A DNA stretch of 64,000 nucleotides from Motacilla alba alba (taxonomy: Eukaryota; Chordata; Aves; Passeriformes; Motacillidae), in the NCBI RefSeq assembly GCF_015832195.1, contig NC_052016.1:85628547-85692546 (forward strand), given 5' to 3'. The position numbers were made by a program, and so were the translations under genes. Of this stretch, positions 13,590-26,899 are shown in pieces (within the stretch, counting starts at the first letter, position 1; the number at the start of each line of letters is the position of its first letter). The notes under the pieces were generated by a model. It did no database searches. It was not told the DNA's origin and saw only the letters and a list, made by a program, of their open reading frames with translations.

Positions 13590-14290
13590 CCTAATGCTGT
13601 CCCGAGAAAAGGAAGCGCGGCACCAAACGGACCGCGGATCCCACTTCCTCGCAGAGCGGAAAACACGAGCAGGTTCCCCCGCGTCCCTCACCCGTGGTCC
13701 CAAGCGCTTTTCAATGAGGAGCGCGGGGGAGCTGGCAGGGACGAGCGGCGGGACCCGGAGCGCAGCGAGCACTCCTCCAGCGGCCCCCTCGCCGCGCCGG
13801 AGCCCCACGCGAGGGATCAGCTGCTGCGTTCCGGAGGGGGAAGGACGCTCTTTTGGTGTTAAAAAGAAAATAATCGGCAACTAAAGCAGGGGAGGGGGGT
13901 GGGGAGTAATTCAAGCGCCAGTAAGTGATTGAGCGGGTGTTTTACACGCGCGGCATCGCACCTCGCAGGGGGCTGGGGGCGGCCGTGGGGTCCGCAGGGG
14001 GCACCCGGCGTGACCCAGCCCCAGGCGGGCAGGGTTTGCCGCCGCGGGACGGGATCTCCCCGACACCTGCCCGCGGGGGTCCGCCGGGCGCGGGTGTTGG
14101 GGGGCTCGGCACAGCGCCCCGGCCGCCACAGGTCCGTGGGTGGCCGCGGCCGGGGCGTCCCGGGGGCAGCAGGGACGGGGCTTGGCCCGACCCGCCGCCC
14201 GGCCCGCGTTCCTGGCCGCGGAGCCCCCCGGGAGACGGGGGCTGTGCGGGTGTGCGCGGGTTCGGGCTGGATCTCGGTGCACAGCAGTTT
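13590..14290. other. CpG-island-like block, no gene recognised
   Basis: GC- and CpG-rich, densest at 13940-14260. Frames on both strands are Gly/Pro/Arg-rich without recognisable domains. A CTCF-like core (GCAGGGGGCAC) occurs at about 13993-14003. Confidence 0.5.
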
Positions 14291-14308
14291 GCGGTGGGAA
14301 AAAAATAA

Positions 14309-14370
14309 AATAAATTAAAAAAAAAAAAAAAGAAGAAGAAGAAGAAAAAAAAAAAAGAAAAAGAAACAAA
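14309..14370. repeat. A-rich simple tract
   Basis: Poly-A with GAA interruptions. Confidence 0.85.
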
Positions 14371-14469
14371 AAAGAGAACAATTTTCATTCCAACTTTTTT
14401 TCCCCTTCTTCTTCCTAGACTGCTAATTCCTCTGTGTGGGCAAACACCCCTTCTCCTTTGATTCTTAGC

Positions 14470-14800
14470 CACAGCGCCTAGATTAAATACCGGTTTTAAT
14501 GAGAGCCGTGGCTGTGGCCGCATAAGGTGATGATAGTTATGAAGACGATCTGACCTGTTTTGATGAAGACGATCTGACCTGTAGGGAGAGAGGGAAAGGT
14601 CAGCCACATGCAGTGGCCAGATTTCTGCTTGTTCCCGGCACATGCTGCTACAATATTGATCCGCCGAGAAAGATAAACATAAAAGATAGATCGTATGTGC
14701 TGAATACTAATGAACGTGGCTTCCAGATTTTAATTGTTGTTGACTTCTTATTTCCACCGTAAACATACGCTGACGTCCGTAGGACATTTTCCCCAGTTTT
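14470..14800. promoter_or_regulatory. Candidate enhancer with a duplicated nuclear-receptor half-site
   Basis: Unique, balanced-composition sequence between a poly-A tract and AT-rich DNA. It contains a 20-bp direct duplication (14539-14558 and 14563-14582), each copy carrying TGACCT, and an opposed AAAGGTCA at 14595-14602. AATATTGATCCGCC and TAAT cores follow. Looks like a regulatory element; not proven. Confidence 0.35.
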
Positions 14801-16280
14801 GGTGGTTTTTATTTTATTTTATTTCTTATTTTATCTTATTTTGCCTATTTTAATTTTTTCCCCTCATCTCTCAATGTTTCTCTTAATGAAAATCTTCCCA
14901 GCAAGTTATTTTCCCAATCAGCCGAGGTGCAACCACCCGAAAGTCACGGCCAGCATCTCCTTTCCAGCGAAGGAAACCGCTCCTGGAAATGGGAAAAGCT
15001 CCTTTGAAAGGCAACATCTCGACTTGGGATGCTCCTTTCGGATTCCTGCTTCATTACCCGCTCCATTCCTTTGCAGCGAAAGGCTGCGATGACACCGGAG
15101 TTGAGGGTTAATTTTTTTCCTCCCCTGCTCTCCCGGACTGGAGTGCTGCAAACACAGCACTTACGCTGGAAGAGAGCTCTCCTTTCGAAGCCTCCCCAGT
15201 TTCCCAACTGTTACCAGACTACTGCACCTACGGGAGGCAAAGAGATGGAAACACGCCGTGTCTCGGGGAGAGAGGCATGTCAGAGGCGCTTTCCCCTCGG
15301 CTGTGCAGAGGGAAGAGGCTCTTTTCCGAGAGTTTTCGCTGCGATACAAAATTGTTAAGATCTTTCATTGCCATGACCGTCTCTATTTTTTTTTTTTCTC
15401 TTCGAGATGGTCAAAATTAGCTGTAAACCGTGTAAAGCAGTCAATGAAACAGCTGTCCCCAAACACGCGTTTCAAGTTTCTGCTGCTTTGAGAACGACCG
15501 AGAGTGAGCACCATCGGCTATATAGTGGCAATTAACTATATCAGCCTCACATTTAAGAAAATGAGGGAGATACTAAACTCTTAATTCCCATCATTACAAA
15601 TAATTTTCATGAAGGGAACTTCTAAAACATTTTTTCCCCTCCCTTACACTTTCCAGTCTATTTTTTAACTCCAGAGTGATTTACTACGTAAGTAATTTTA
15701 GAGGATACAGTTTACAGCTTGAGTTATTAGACTGAACACCTCTGGCTGACACCACAACACCTTTTTTTTCTGCCTGCAGCTGTGAGTCACAACCCCATTT
15801 TCATACCAAACTGCTGCACATTCCTTTACAATATAGGCTTCCTTCTTGCAAAGATCAAACACTCTGCAGCCAACGTGTTTATTTTAAAATACAGGAAAAT
15901 TAGAACTAAACATGGACTTAAAAGAAAAAACAAAACAAAAACAAATGCATCATTTCTTTCCCTGCTGTCTCTCCCACTAAAATAAATTAAAATAAAATTA
16001 GGACGGAACGGCGTAGACCGCTCCAATAAAATAATACAGTGACAGAGCCAAAACAGTTGTTTTCGACAGGAATAGGAACAGTCCCTTCTGTTTGCTGTTA
16101 TTTATTTATGCATTATTGTGGCTATGGTTTTAATTATATGTGGGAATATTAGGCCAAGATGCTGTAATCGTAGCCTCCCTTTAACACACTTTTCTTATTT
16201 GTTTAGTACCAGCGCTACAAGGCAAGAACAGGCACCATAAGGAAAATGTTTTCAATATTCTGTTTAAGAGCTTACAACAG
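14801..16280. other. AT-rich unique non-coding stretch
   Basis: No coding frame of note. Low-repeat sequence around 15490-15740 and 16060-16240 with mixed motif content could hold conserved elements. TTTTA-type repeats at 14806-14860 and a T tract near 15388-15399 are simple sequence. Confidence 0.5.
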
Positions 16281-16959
16281 GGAATCCCGGAATTACAGGA
16301 AAACCTGCAGGCCTGCTCCGTGGAGGTGCCCGGCAGGACCAGGCAGATTCCGTGCTCCTCGGCAGGTTTCGGGGTGCGCGGAGGGGGAGGAATTGCAGGA
16401 GAGGTGCCCGGAGTAATTTTTACCTAGCAAAGCGGCGTTTTGAAAGCCTCCTTGCTGTTCAGCAGCACAGACACTAGGATGCTTCTTAATTTTGAGCATG
16501 GTAAAGGTAGACTTAATCTCTGCTCCTTCCGGTAACCTACTGCCTACTCCTCCCCTGGGGCTTGAGAGGGGGGCTTTGCTGCAAGTCCTTTTTCTTCCAT
16601 GCCCTATTTATGGGTTTTGTTGTTTTGCTTTTTTTTTTTTTTTTTTTTTTTTTTTTTCCGTAGAGGAGCGTCCTCGATGGTGTTAGCGTTGCCCATAATT
16701 TCCGCCTGCTCCTTCGCGAATGTTTCCCCACGTCACCGGAGTGATGGGTGAGGCGGGGGGAGCGGGACATACCTGCCCACATTTATTTATCTTTGGTACT
16801 CATATCGAAAAAGGAATTACTTTAGAGAAGAAAAAAAAAAAAAAAGAAAAAAAAAAAGAAATTAGAAGGAAAGAGAAGGATCATTCGCCTTAGGAAACGG
16901 ATAAAACAACTTCTCCTCTTATCCCTCCAAATTATACACGGTGCAAGTGGCTCCGAAGA
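16281..16959. other. Non-coding stretch with poly-T and poly-A tracts
   Basis: Contains a poly-T tract of about 29 (16629-16657), a poly-A/GA tract (16827-16870) and unique sequence. No gene recognised. Confidence 0.6.
16629..16657. repeat. Poly-T tract
   Basis: Uninterrupted run of about 29 T. Confidence 0.85.
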
Positions 16960-17830
16960 GCTGAGCGAAGCAAGCCACGAGCCCGCAGTGCGCTCTGGGC
17001 TGTCTTTGCGCAGCGAGGGGCAGGACCAGCCCTTGCCAAGCGGGGCCAAGGTCGCTCCGCGGGCCGAGGGCTCTCTGGCCGCTCGCCGTCGCGGCCCGAC
17101 GTGCGCCCAGCAGCAGAGAGGAGCGGCAGGGGCTTTCCCCCCGGCAGCCCTCCCGTACCGCAGGCATCGCTGCTGCCGCTCCTGGGGCCTCGCCGTTCGC
17201 GCTGTCCGCAGCCGCCCCGGCGCTCTCCGACCCGCGCTGCCGCCGCCGCGGCCGCTTCCCTCCCGCTACCTGCGCGCACCGCGGGGGCGGCAGCGCCGGG
17301 ACGGGCAGCAGCGGGGCGCGGAGGCCTCCCGTCTGGAACAAACGACACCTGCTAAGGCGGACGGCTGTGGCCACCAAGCCCGCTCCCCACCCTCCCACCC
17401 CCCCCCAAAAAAAAAAAAAAAAAAAAGAGGGGGGCGAGTTTCTCGTTACCAGCTCTTAAATGAAGTTCTGGGACTTAGCAAAGACAGCACATGTATCTAC
17501 GGATGGCCCGTTCCGCCCGCGGAGGCTGCCGGAGTCTCACTGGGGCGTTTGCTAGCGTGGTTCGCCCCGCAGGATTTCCCCTCCACCCGCGGCCCCCAGC
17601 TCAGAGGGCGATGTCGCTGCGATCCCTGACGGGACGTGCCCGGGGCAGCGGCCCGCCTGGCCTCACACACCCCGGCCCCCCGTGAGCGCCTCCCCCGCTC
17701 TCCCCCATCAGGGGGTGCCCCCTGCACTCCGCGCTTTCTGCACAGCAGCCGCCCGGGTGCCCCGAGGTATTTGGGGTGTCTACAGAGGGACATCCCTATT
17801 GGCTCCGGAGAGGGGTCCAGATCCTGCCCC
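16960..17830. other. CpG-island-like block, no gene recognised
   Basis: CpG-rich, densest at 17040-17330. It includes a C-then-A homopolymer junction (C run then about 20 A, near 17399-17426). Frames on both strands are low-complexity Ala/Pro/Arg. It could be the promoter of an unannotated non-coding transcript, but no splice or poly(A) architecture can be assigned. Confidence 0.45.
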
Positions 17831-18059
17831 CCGAGCCTTTCCTTTAGTGGATTTTTAACAAACGGGCGCAACAGCCCCACGTCTCTCCCTGTCAAGGTGC
17901 TCCGCGCATACAGAGCTGGCAGGGGTGCACTTAGCGACTGCCCCGCCCTGGTCGGACAGTCCGATGCTCAGCGGCCAACACACGCCGTCTGCCTCCACAG
18001 AAGTAGGAACCCAACCCTTCTCGGGGGGTTTCAACAAAAAGGAGCAGTTGCGTTTAATT

Positions 18060-19330
18060 AAAAGCATCTACTGAGGCCAGGGGAAGCCGGGTTCAGGAGG
18101 TGCTCTCGCGGCTGAGGGGGATTCGACTCTCAAGTCCTTCGGGGCGCTTCTGCCCTCGGGAAAGGTTCATGTTTCCGCGGCATTAGGGGGAATGAACTTA
18201 AAAGCCAGAGACAGCTTTTGTCCCGAAACCCGATGAGCGCAATTTTGCAACGCGATGAGAAGTTTAATTTTTATTTTTTAATTTTTTCTTCCCCCGGTTT
18301 GTCCTCCCCGGAGGAGCACCGAAAGCGGCTCCTCTCGAAAGAATACAAAGGGGACGTGCGTCCTGGCGCTTCCAGGCTTCGATGCCCGAGCCCAGCGCCA
18401 CGCAGTCCCACAGGCACGGGAACAACTCCCCCAGAGAGCCCAGGCTCTACAGCGTCGTGCTCCCACTTCTCCCGCGGCCGTAACAGCGGGATGCCTCCGC
18501 CCCGCTGGGGCCGTGCATTCTGCTGCCCTGAATTTCACTGCCGGAAGAAACGCTGGACTGCCACCCGCGGGACCACCGGGTGATGGGTCCCTGAGTCCGC
18601 TCCGGTGCACCGGAGGGGCTCCGGCTCGCGTTTCCCCGTGCCCGTCATCTTGGCATTTCGGCATTTCGCGGCGACCTTTAGACGCCCACCGCATTAGGCA
18701 CGTAAGGCACTTTTGGGCTTTTGGGGAGGCTGTCCCCGCCTCCGGGGCGGTTTGGGCAACGAGGGGCGAAGTCCCCGCGGAATGCCCCAGCGGCAGCCGT
18801 CGGGAGGTACACGCACACGCCGTGCCATCACTTTGTGAGATGCGCCCGCCAGGCTCCCGAGCCTCCGAGTAACCTCCCACAGCGAATCCCGGCCCCTCGC
18901 CCCCTCCGGCTCTTGCAGCAGGAGGGACGTGAACAAACAGAGCTGCGGCTCCCTCCCGGTTCCTGGCATCCCCCAGCGCCCCCTCCGCAGTGCCCCCGGT
19001 GCTGGGAGCTCCTGGGAGCGCCCGGTGCTCCCCGCACCGCTGGGCGGGGTCCCGTACGCGCCTTCGGAAGAAGCAGGGGGCAGGAAACCTCGGGGAGGTT
19101 CGGGGCGGGCTCTGCGGGGCCGGCCAGGTGTCCCCCGTCTCGGGGGGTGTGTGTCTGTGCGTCTGTGTGTCCGTGCGTGTGTTTGTGTCTGCGTGTGTGC
19201 GGCGTTTTCAAACACCGCCCCGAGAAGCGGCGTGGATGTGGCGGCGGCCGTCGGGGCTCAGCCCCACTCCCGGGCAGCGGCAGGTTGAGAGGCCGTGGCG
19301 GTGCCTGGAGCGCGGTACCAGAAACTAGAC
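18060..19330. other. CpG-island-like block, no gene recognised
   Basis: GC- and CpG-rich with a GT-rich run (19145-19200). Open frames up to about 210 codons on each strand overlap antisense to each other and have Pro/Gly/Arg-rich composition without domains, so coding is unlikely. This is the last CpG-rich block before the AT-rich gene desert. Confidence 0.45.
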
Positions 19331-22300
19331 CATCGGAAACAGACCACCGATAGCATGTCTCTGAGGCAGCGGGAGAAGGGAAGAAGCAGTCTTTGCTACA
19401 CCAGTTCTTATTTTGGTGGGATACATCTGCATTCACGAGCCCTTTCACACTAATGCCCTTTATCTTACACTTTCAATGCTTTCTAAGGGTATCCACGTGG
19501 GCTCATCCCACACAGCGTTTGGGCTCCTCCACTGCCAGCTCAGCAGACGCTGGGGCATCTCAGGCCCGGGTCTTGCTAGCCCTCAAACATCCATGGAAAC
19601 CCACACCTGCTTGGAGACAGGAATAAGATGGAAAAAAGATGCTCCACGACACAAAAGGTAATGTAAAATGTAAAGGTAACCTAGTACTGCAACAGTTACA
19701 CGAAAACCCCCCCTCATTTCCTTTGTCTATACAGCGGCAACGGTTTTATTTTTTATATTTTTTTTTCTGAAAAGAGAATAACAAGCAGAAGGCACACATG
19801 GAGTTGCAAAAAAACCAGCAAGAACCAGGGTCAGATTCTTGCTTCCCGAGCAAAACCAACGAACCACCACTACCAGCCAAAAGAAATCTCATATGTTTTA
19901 TTTGCCTTCCATGGACTTGTATATTTAGCACATCTTTTATTGCCCCACTGTGCTTCCAGAAAGTTGCTATACCTTAGCCTGAAATCACATGAGCTTTTGG
20001 CAACTCCCTCCTGCTACAGCTGTGAAAGGAGACTGAGCCTCCAGCAGCACTCATTCATTCATCCCACCACTCATGCCAGATATTAAGCGACCACATCAGC
20101 TGTTGGGGTGGTTCATCGTGCAGCCAAAATGATCAGCTCCCACGTGCAGCACACTAGAGATATCACCACCTAAGCCAGAATGACACTGACATACAAAACT
20201 CCCCCAGCCAATGGTTGGGTTTTAATAAACAATGATTACATCATATAGAGCTCATAGCAGTTTTGCTATTATCAAAGAACAGTGGAAACTATGTGAGAGA
20301 ATGTAACAGCCTGAAGTTCTCAGGTTAGCCCAAGTTAGGGGCCTGAGCATTGATATTAATGGGTATGTTAATCCTTCATCTTAATTTCTGCAGGAGATGA
20401 AGCAATAAGAAATCATGTAGGGATTTTTGTCTTTAAAATATGTTCCTTTAATACTCTCAAATAATAATCCCTAAAGGCATGACTTCTTACCTTCATGGGG
20501 TTTAAGTGGATTTTAAATAATTCCTAGACCTTGCACAGTCCTTTTATAGATAAATACCTTTTATCCTCTGCATGTATTTTGCTAAGCAAGTATCATGGTG
20601 GGGTGTATCAGAAATATCCAGATGAGAAATGCCATCATCTGTAGTACTATCAGGAGTTGCTGAAGAGATAATTGAGGTGTCAAGAGGCTGCAGTGGGGAT
20701 TGAGTAGCAAGAACCTATGAACTTTAAGAGCAAACAGACCATTTTAATTCAATATTCTAGAATGGGAAAGACAAATAGAAACACCCCAGCAGAACAGTTT
20801 TCAAAGAATGTTTTTTTTATGAAATCTCAATGGTGTTATGGGCATATCCCATTTGCTTGAGAATATTTACTTTTCCGTTGGTTATTTGAGAGTCTTTGAT
20901 GTTTACTCAGCTGACCCATCCTGGTTTCTTGCCCTCTGCTGCCCGTAGGCACCTTTTGTCACTGCATGCCTACATGCTTTATATTCAGTTTCCATACGGA
21001 TCAGAGCTGTCTCTTGGGCAAGCCAGACAAAATGAAACCTCCAGGTTTATTTCAGCTGATTTGAACGGCTGCCAAGGCAAGGGCCACACTGTCTCAGGGA
21101 CTGAGTTTTAAAAATCTAGTAAAGAACAGAACACTCAATTACTATTTATTTCCAGAAGGTATTTCTTCGTCTTCTTACAGTTGGATTTTATGAAGACTCA
21201 CCCCATCAAATTCTAGCCCCAAGCTGTGGTTTGGTTTTACACATGTCAGTGAAGCAATTTTCCTTCTATAAAAAAAAAGGTCTCTGATGGTTTTAAATCT
21301 AGCATGATTGAATGTTTGATTGTGATTATTGTGAAAGGGACCTGGAGTTTAATAAATAAGTCGACTATCAACTTTTTTTTCATTTCAGGATAGGTGTTAG
21401 TGAAATGGAAATATTTCTATAAAACAAGGACATTGCTACTCTACTTTAAAAATCTATATAAAATACTAAACATTGTCAAACTCTGTGCAAAATTATTCTT
21501 TGAGACATACCCTAATTCCTAATGTGCTAAAGAAAACTGAATTTTAGGCTTCTGCATCTATAGAATTAACAGAATAGCAAACAAAAAATTCTTCAATCAG
21601 TTCTTCCATGTAGAGGCCCAAAGCACACTGCATACCCTGAGAAGTTATCTTGCTTGCTAGTTTTGTGAGCAGTCTTCAGTGAAGAAGCCAGGTACCAGCA
21701 GGGCATGAAGAGTGACCATCTTTCTCTCCCCAGGAGGTGATTTCATCAGGTCAGGATTAAGGAAAATAGCAGGGCAGGTTGGAGCATCGTGCAGGACTGT
21801 CAATCTAACATCTTCCAAGAACAGTACCTTCCCACAAAACTATAAATAAGAAAAAATGTGTGCTAACTGCAGCATCTGAGAAGAAAACCTATTAGGAGCC
21901 TCTAGAAAAAGAAATCATCTGTCTGTTTGGGAAAAGTAAAAAGCATATGCTTGAAGCTGTTATCATATAAACACATGCCTAGAACATGAGCTTTTCCAGG
22001 ATGCAAATAAATGGGCTAGTCACTCAACATAGTCTCTATATACTGAAATTTAAAGTAATTACAGCAGAATTGCTGGGCTCAATTTACAAATATTTTATTT
22101 TAATAACACTCAGGATATTTTCTGTATTTTCAGAGGTACTAGATTTCAGTTTGCAGCAGTTAATGTAACAGGAAATTATCTAGTCATTATTGGCTGCAAC
22201 TGCCAACATACAATTTGAGAATTAAAGTCCCATGTGGAAAGCTGGTGATGGATATTGAAAGCAGTTTGTGATCATACTCTGCCTTACAACCGACAGTTAG

Positions 22301-25300
22301 AACGAGTTTGTTTTTGAGGAGATACAAGGGGATGTGGAAGCTGGTTTCAGAGAAAACCAAACACTTACAGACATAGCACTGTGTCTGCAATCAGTGGGTT
22401 GGTCTGTGCGTCCAGGCTGGTTTGGTCTGACAGGAACAGATTACTGGAGTTGGAAGTTTATGACAATGGATTTGACAGTATGTGATGATATTCAGTATAT
22501 CCTCCTGCATTAGCGTGACTGCCCATTCCTCATTAGGGTCAGAATGTCCTCATTAGTAAATTGGCTTGCATGATCCAAAAGTGCTTTCCCTGTGGGCTGA
22601 AATGAAGTGCTGCCCTGGGGAGAAGGAGATGGGGGTTACCAAGTCCCAGCCCTCTCTGCTTAGTGCCCTTCAGCATTGTGCCAAGCCCAGGGCGGTGAGA
22701 TCTGAAGCCCACCCCTGTCCCAGTGCCAGGCAGGGGTTTGGCCCTTCCACACAAAACAGCTTGGTGCTCTCTTTGCAGTTCAATATCCCTGTGATCTGTC
22801 TTTCTTTTCTTTTCTGCAAAGATACAGAGACTCAGGCTTACGACTCAAATTGTAGGGGACTCTAAAGAACTCTTGATGCAAGGGGAACCTGTCTGTTCCC
22901 ATCACAGATGGTATCACCTGGTCATGGGGCTTAAAAGGGACCTAAACATCCGTGTTTCCAGTGACACTGTGACTAGATCCTTTTGTCCTTGATTAAATTT
23001 TACCTGAAATTGTAATTGGAAAAGCATTAAACTTTTTCTTGACAAGGAGATGGAGGCAGTGTCTGGCTGTGTCCTGCTGGTAGCCAGAGCTCAGTACGTT
23101 CCCTGTCCACTTCCCAGGGACCTCTTGGGTGACCTGGTTTGGGCGTCCACTGACTATCAGGATATAGTGAGCACTACTCCCCTGTCAACATTTCACTGTT
23201 CTGACCCCACATAAATTGCTGTGCTGTGACAGTTGATGGAAAAATTGTGTGTCTTTAGGAAGAGAGTCAGGGTTCCAAAGCACGTAGTGCCATGAGCCTG
23301 TTTTGCTGTGTGGGGCTTCCCTCTAGAAACACAAAACCACCCATACTGGAGAAGTACTCAGTCATCTCTCGGGAAGTGATCAGTCATTTAAAAGATGGAG
23401 ATCCCCTCTAATGAATTAAAAGAGCCTTTCTCCTCTGACATCAGCAGATTATCCCTGTGAAGGCACTGGACCGAGGGATTTGGGTTGAATCTGCTGCTTT
23501 CAATGATACAGTTAACCTCAAAGGTATAATTTCCTTAGGAATATGTTTGAGTATTTTTTTCTCTCAACATTTCTAAGGATTTTCACTATTTACTTCCTGT
23601 TATCTTAAATTTGACTGTCTTTAAGGTAAAGAAAATCCATTTTAATTTATAGAAATTTATTTTAAAATGAAGGAAATGCTACTCTGCTACAGAACCAGTT
23701 ACAGCTACACTCAGGAGTATGAGCAGAGAGCAAAAGCAGCACTCAGGGACATAGATTGCCTTTCTTGCTGTGCTTTAAGAGGTAAGCCCTGCAGATAATC
23801 CAGATGCCCAATTCATGCAGAACAATTGTCTACCTTTGATAGAACTAACAAATAATACAATTCCCCTGTTTTATTGCAGTGATATCTTCTCATTCTGCTG
23901 CTTTGAGGTTGAATGAGAGACTGCAATATGAAATCTGGGGTCTCATGGCTGTATGACACTGACACTTCCCATAAGACATGAAATGATGAACAGGAGAGCA
24001 GCTTACCTTGCTTAATTGATGGAATATTTAAGTTTTAAGGCCTGTAGTCTCAATCCTACAGTCTCCATATTCCACATGCTTTCGTGAACATTGTTGAGAA
24101 AACATACATTTCTGGGAATCATAAGGCAATGAACACATAACCTGGCTCACACCTGAAATCTAACATATTGTATATACTTAGCTTGTTCATGTGCAGCTTA
24201 TACAGTAAACACATCAGAAAATGATTACTGGTGTCTATTATACTTAAAGTTGCCAAACATTTTCAATTTAATCATCTCCTTTCCTCTTTTCACGTGATCA
24301 GTTTTCCTAAAAAAAAAAAATCTGTGGCTTTGAATTTCCTTTCTGTGGCTTTTGTCCCTAAATGATTTTCCTAAGTCTTTTTTTTTTTTTTACAGTGCTC
24401 TTTCATCCACTTTTGAAGTCGTGGTGGTTTAAAAAAGAAAAAGAAAACAGAAAAAAAGTGGTTTCCACATAGACTAAACCTCCCAAACGACGAGAGTCAC
24501 AGCAAAGTTAATGTGGACATAACCTGCATTGAAGACCAGTGTCCTCCAGTCAGGTTTTGATTAATTTTCTTCCAATTTTGACTGTATCGTAGTAGGAACC
24601 TTTCATTTTGGGAAAGAAATTTAAGAGATTTGACTGGAAAGACAGATACTTCAACATACGCTGTCCTCAGTCTGAAGCCTCCAGATATATTATGCTCATT
24701 AAGTGTCCCATTCCTCTGTCTGCATTTTTGTTTCTAAGAGGCAGAGCCTGTACCCTCTTTAGAATGAATAACTTGGAAAGAAAGAATTTACAAGCTCCAC
24801 AAGTTTATTGGTTCCAGATTTCTTTCCTTTCCTTTTTTCCCCCTCCACACATAATCTGAGATGCCTTCTCCATAAAAGTTTAGATAAATATGTTGAAAAC
24901 ATTAATACGTCATAAAGGTCAAAAGATTAAGCATTCAAGAGTCAGCCAACCTCAAGAATTATTGTAGCGAGGTTTACATGAGCTATATCCATCTCAAAAG
25001 ACATCGTATCAAGGACAGTTACAAACTTGTTCCAGCATTTCAATCTGTTTTCTGAGCTGCCTGTAAATTCACATCCTGTTTAATTCTTTGCTGAAACATA
25101 AACTAGAGAGAAAAGACATTACCACAGTACCAAAAATTAACATGAAACTCCTCTGATCTTGGTAGGCAAGATGCGCATAACATTGAATGAACAGTGCATT
25201 GTCACTGCAACCCGGGTATTTTTCAGGTATGCTTTCAGCCATCTAGAGACTGAGTTCAGACAAAAGGTCTATTGCTTTTCACATAATAATAATTTCAGGA

Positions 25301-26878
25301 CAATAAACAGACTGTTCCATATACAGCAAATTAAATGAATTTTGGATGGGGGGGAAAAAGCCCAACCAAAACTTAACCAACTAATAATGACGCTACCTTA
25401 TGACAGTGGCTGCTAGGTATGTATATCCAGTTAACATTGTCCCTACAGATTAGTTCTGTTAATCTGAAACTCTGCACCAGTTATACAGACCGAGACAAGC
25501 TAGGAGGAACTTTGCCATCTCTTTCAACTTACAAGGATGGCTACTCTGCATTCTTCTCCTTTTAGGGACTTTAGGACACCAACGTTGGGCCAGTTGTGAG
25601 GAATTAATTAATTTTCCCTATTGCACTGCAACTATGGAGTCAGGCTGTAATGTTGCTGTTTTAAAAAGTGTAATTGAGCTTCGTTTTCTCTCTCTAATCC
25701 TTATTTTCTAAGAAAGTCATGGTCAGGACTAATAAATGCTCAGCAGGGCTGTGGGTAAACCCTAAATCTAAACTGAACATTGTTTTGCGATGAATCTGAA
25801 ATTAAAATTGCTCCCTGTTTTCCTCACCCCTAAACAGGACTAAATCCTGACTCCCAGTCTGCCTAAGAAAGGGAGACTCTCTGATGGAGACTCTCTCTTA
25901 TGGAGAGCAGCAACAGCAGCAGGAACCAGAAGCAGATCAAAAATCAGGAAGGGTGAAGAGTACTTGTTTCCATGACAGATATTACCAGTCAGTTGTCATG
26001 GGTAGCACTATGAGAGATAGGTTCTCTTCCCTTTTAAAAAGTAGCCTGAACTTCTATTTTACAGCTAAGGAAAAAGCTATTTACTTTTTCCAAACATACC
26101 ATGGAAGTTGATGTTACTGAACAAACTTGTCTCAGATATAGGCATACTGGCCTAGGAAACTTGCTTTAACCAACTCTGAGTATAAAAAATAACTTTTTGT
26201 CTTCTCTAGTACCTTTTGCTAGAATGCCCTGTTTTGAGCAATGAGAAAACAGTACAGGTTTTTAAGTTTTTGCATTTCTCCACTCCACAGCTGCAGTGCT
26301 AAGATATTATTTAACTGCAGCTTTTTGTTTTTTCTAATGCCATCATTTGGATCTTCCAAGAACCATCTAACGCGTTTTCCACATCTATTGGGAAAACAAC
26401 TGCAGACGAGGGAACATCGCAATATTTGCGTGCATTTTCCCAGATATTCATGTCACCTGTGAGTAAGGACTGAGAAAGGGGCATCTATCATCTCTTCCTC
26501 AACTCTGCTTATACCTGAATGGAATTACACTTCCTATTTGACTGTATGTTTTATTTCTTACTCACTTTTCCTCCTTCTCAACAATTACAAAAAGACAAGG
26601 GAAAGGTGGAATTGCTTATGGGAAGAAAGAGCAGTGTAGCCTCTATAGGAAAAAGACACACCATTATATAAAGCAGGATTTAAGGAAAAGTTAATTTAAT
26701 GAAATAATTTACAAAATAATAAATGAAACATAATATAGCTTGGGCTATGTTACTGTTAGAGAGGTCAACTACTCTCCCTTACCCTTAAATTTTATCAACA
26801 TCTTTATGCTACCTTAGAAGTGTTGAAACCCTTACATTCCACCTACAAAAATCTACTGAAATGTAGTGAGGAGAACCA

Positions 26879-26899
26879 AAAAAAAAAAAAAAAAAAAAA
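26879..26899. repeat. Poly-A tract
   Basis: Run of about 21 A followed by GAAGAGG. Confidence 0.85.

Larger units (their letters stand above)
12291..13590. other. Non-coding stretch with polypyrimidine tracts
   Basis: Starts with a TAAT-rich spot (12300-12335), then GC-rich sequence with a CCCAAA-type repeat at 12571-12592, then strongly pyrimidine-rich DNA with T tracts (13050-13125), an 18-C run (13165-13182) and a T tract of about 30 (13403-13431), followed by a GA-rich patch (13480-13520). Predicted frames are Phe/Leu-rich artefacts of the T tracts. Confidence 0.6.

Noticed and set aside
18278..19448. Frames of about 200 codons on both strands
   Set aside because: Mutually antisense, low-complexity Pro/Gly/Arg content in a CpG-rich block; expected by chance in GC-rich DNA.
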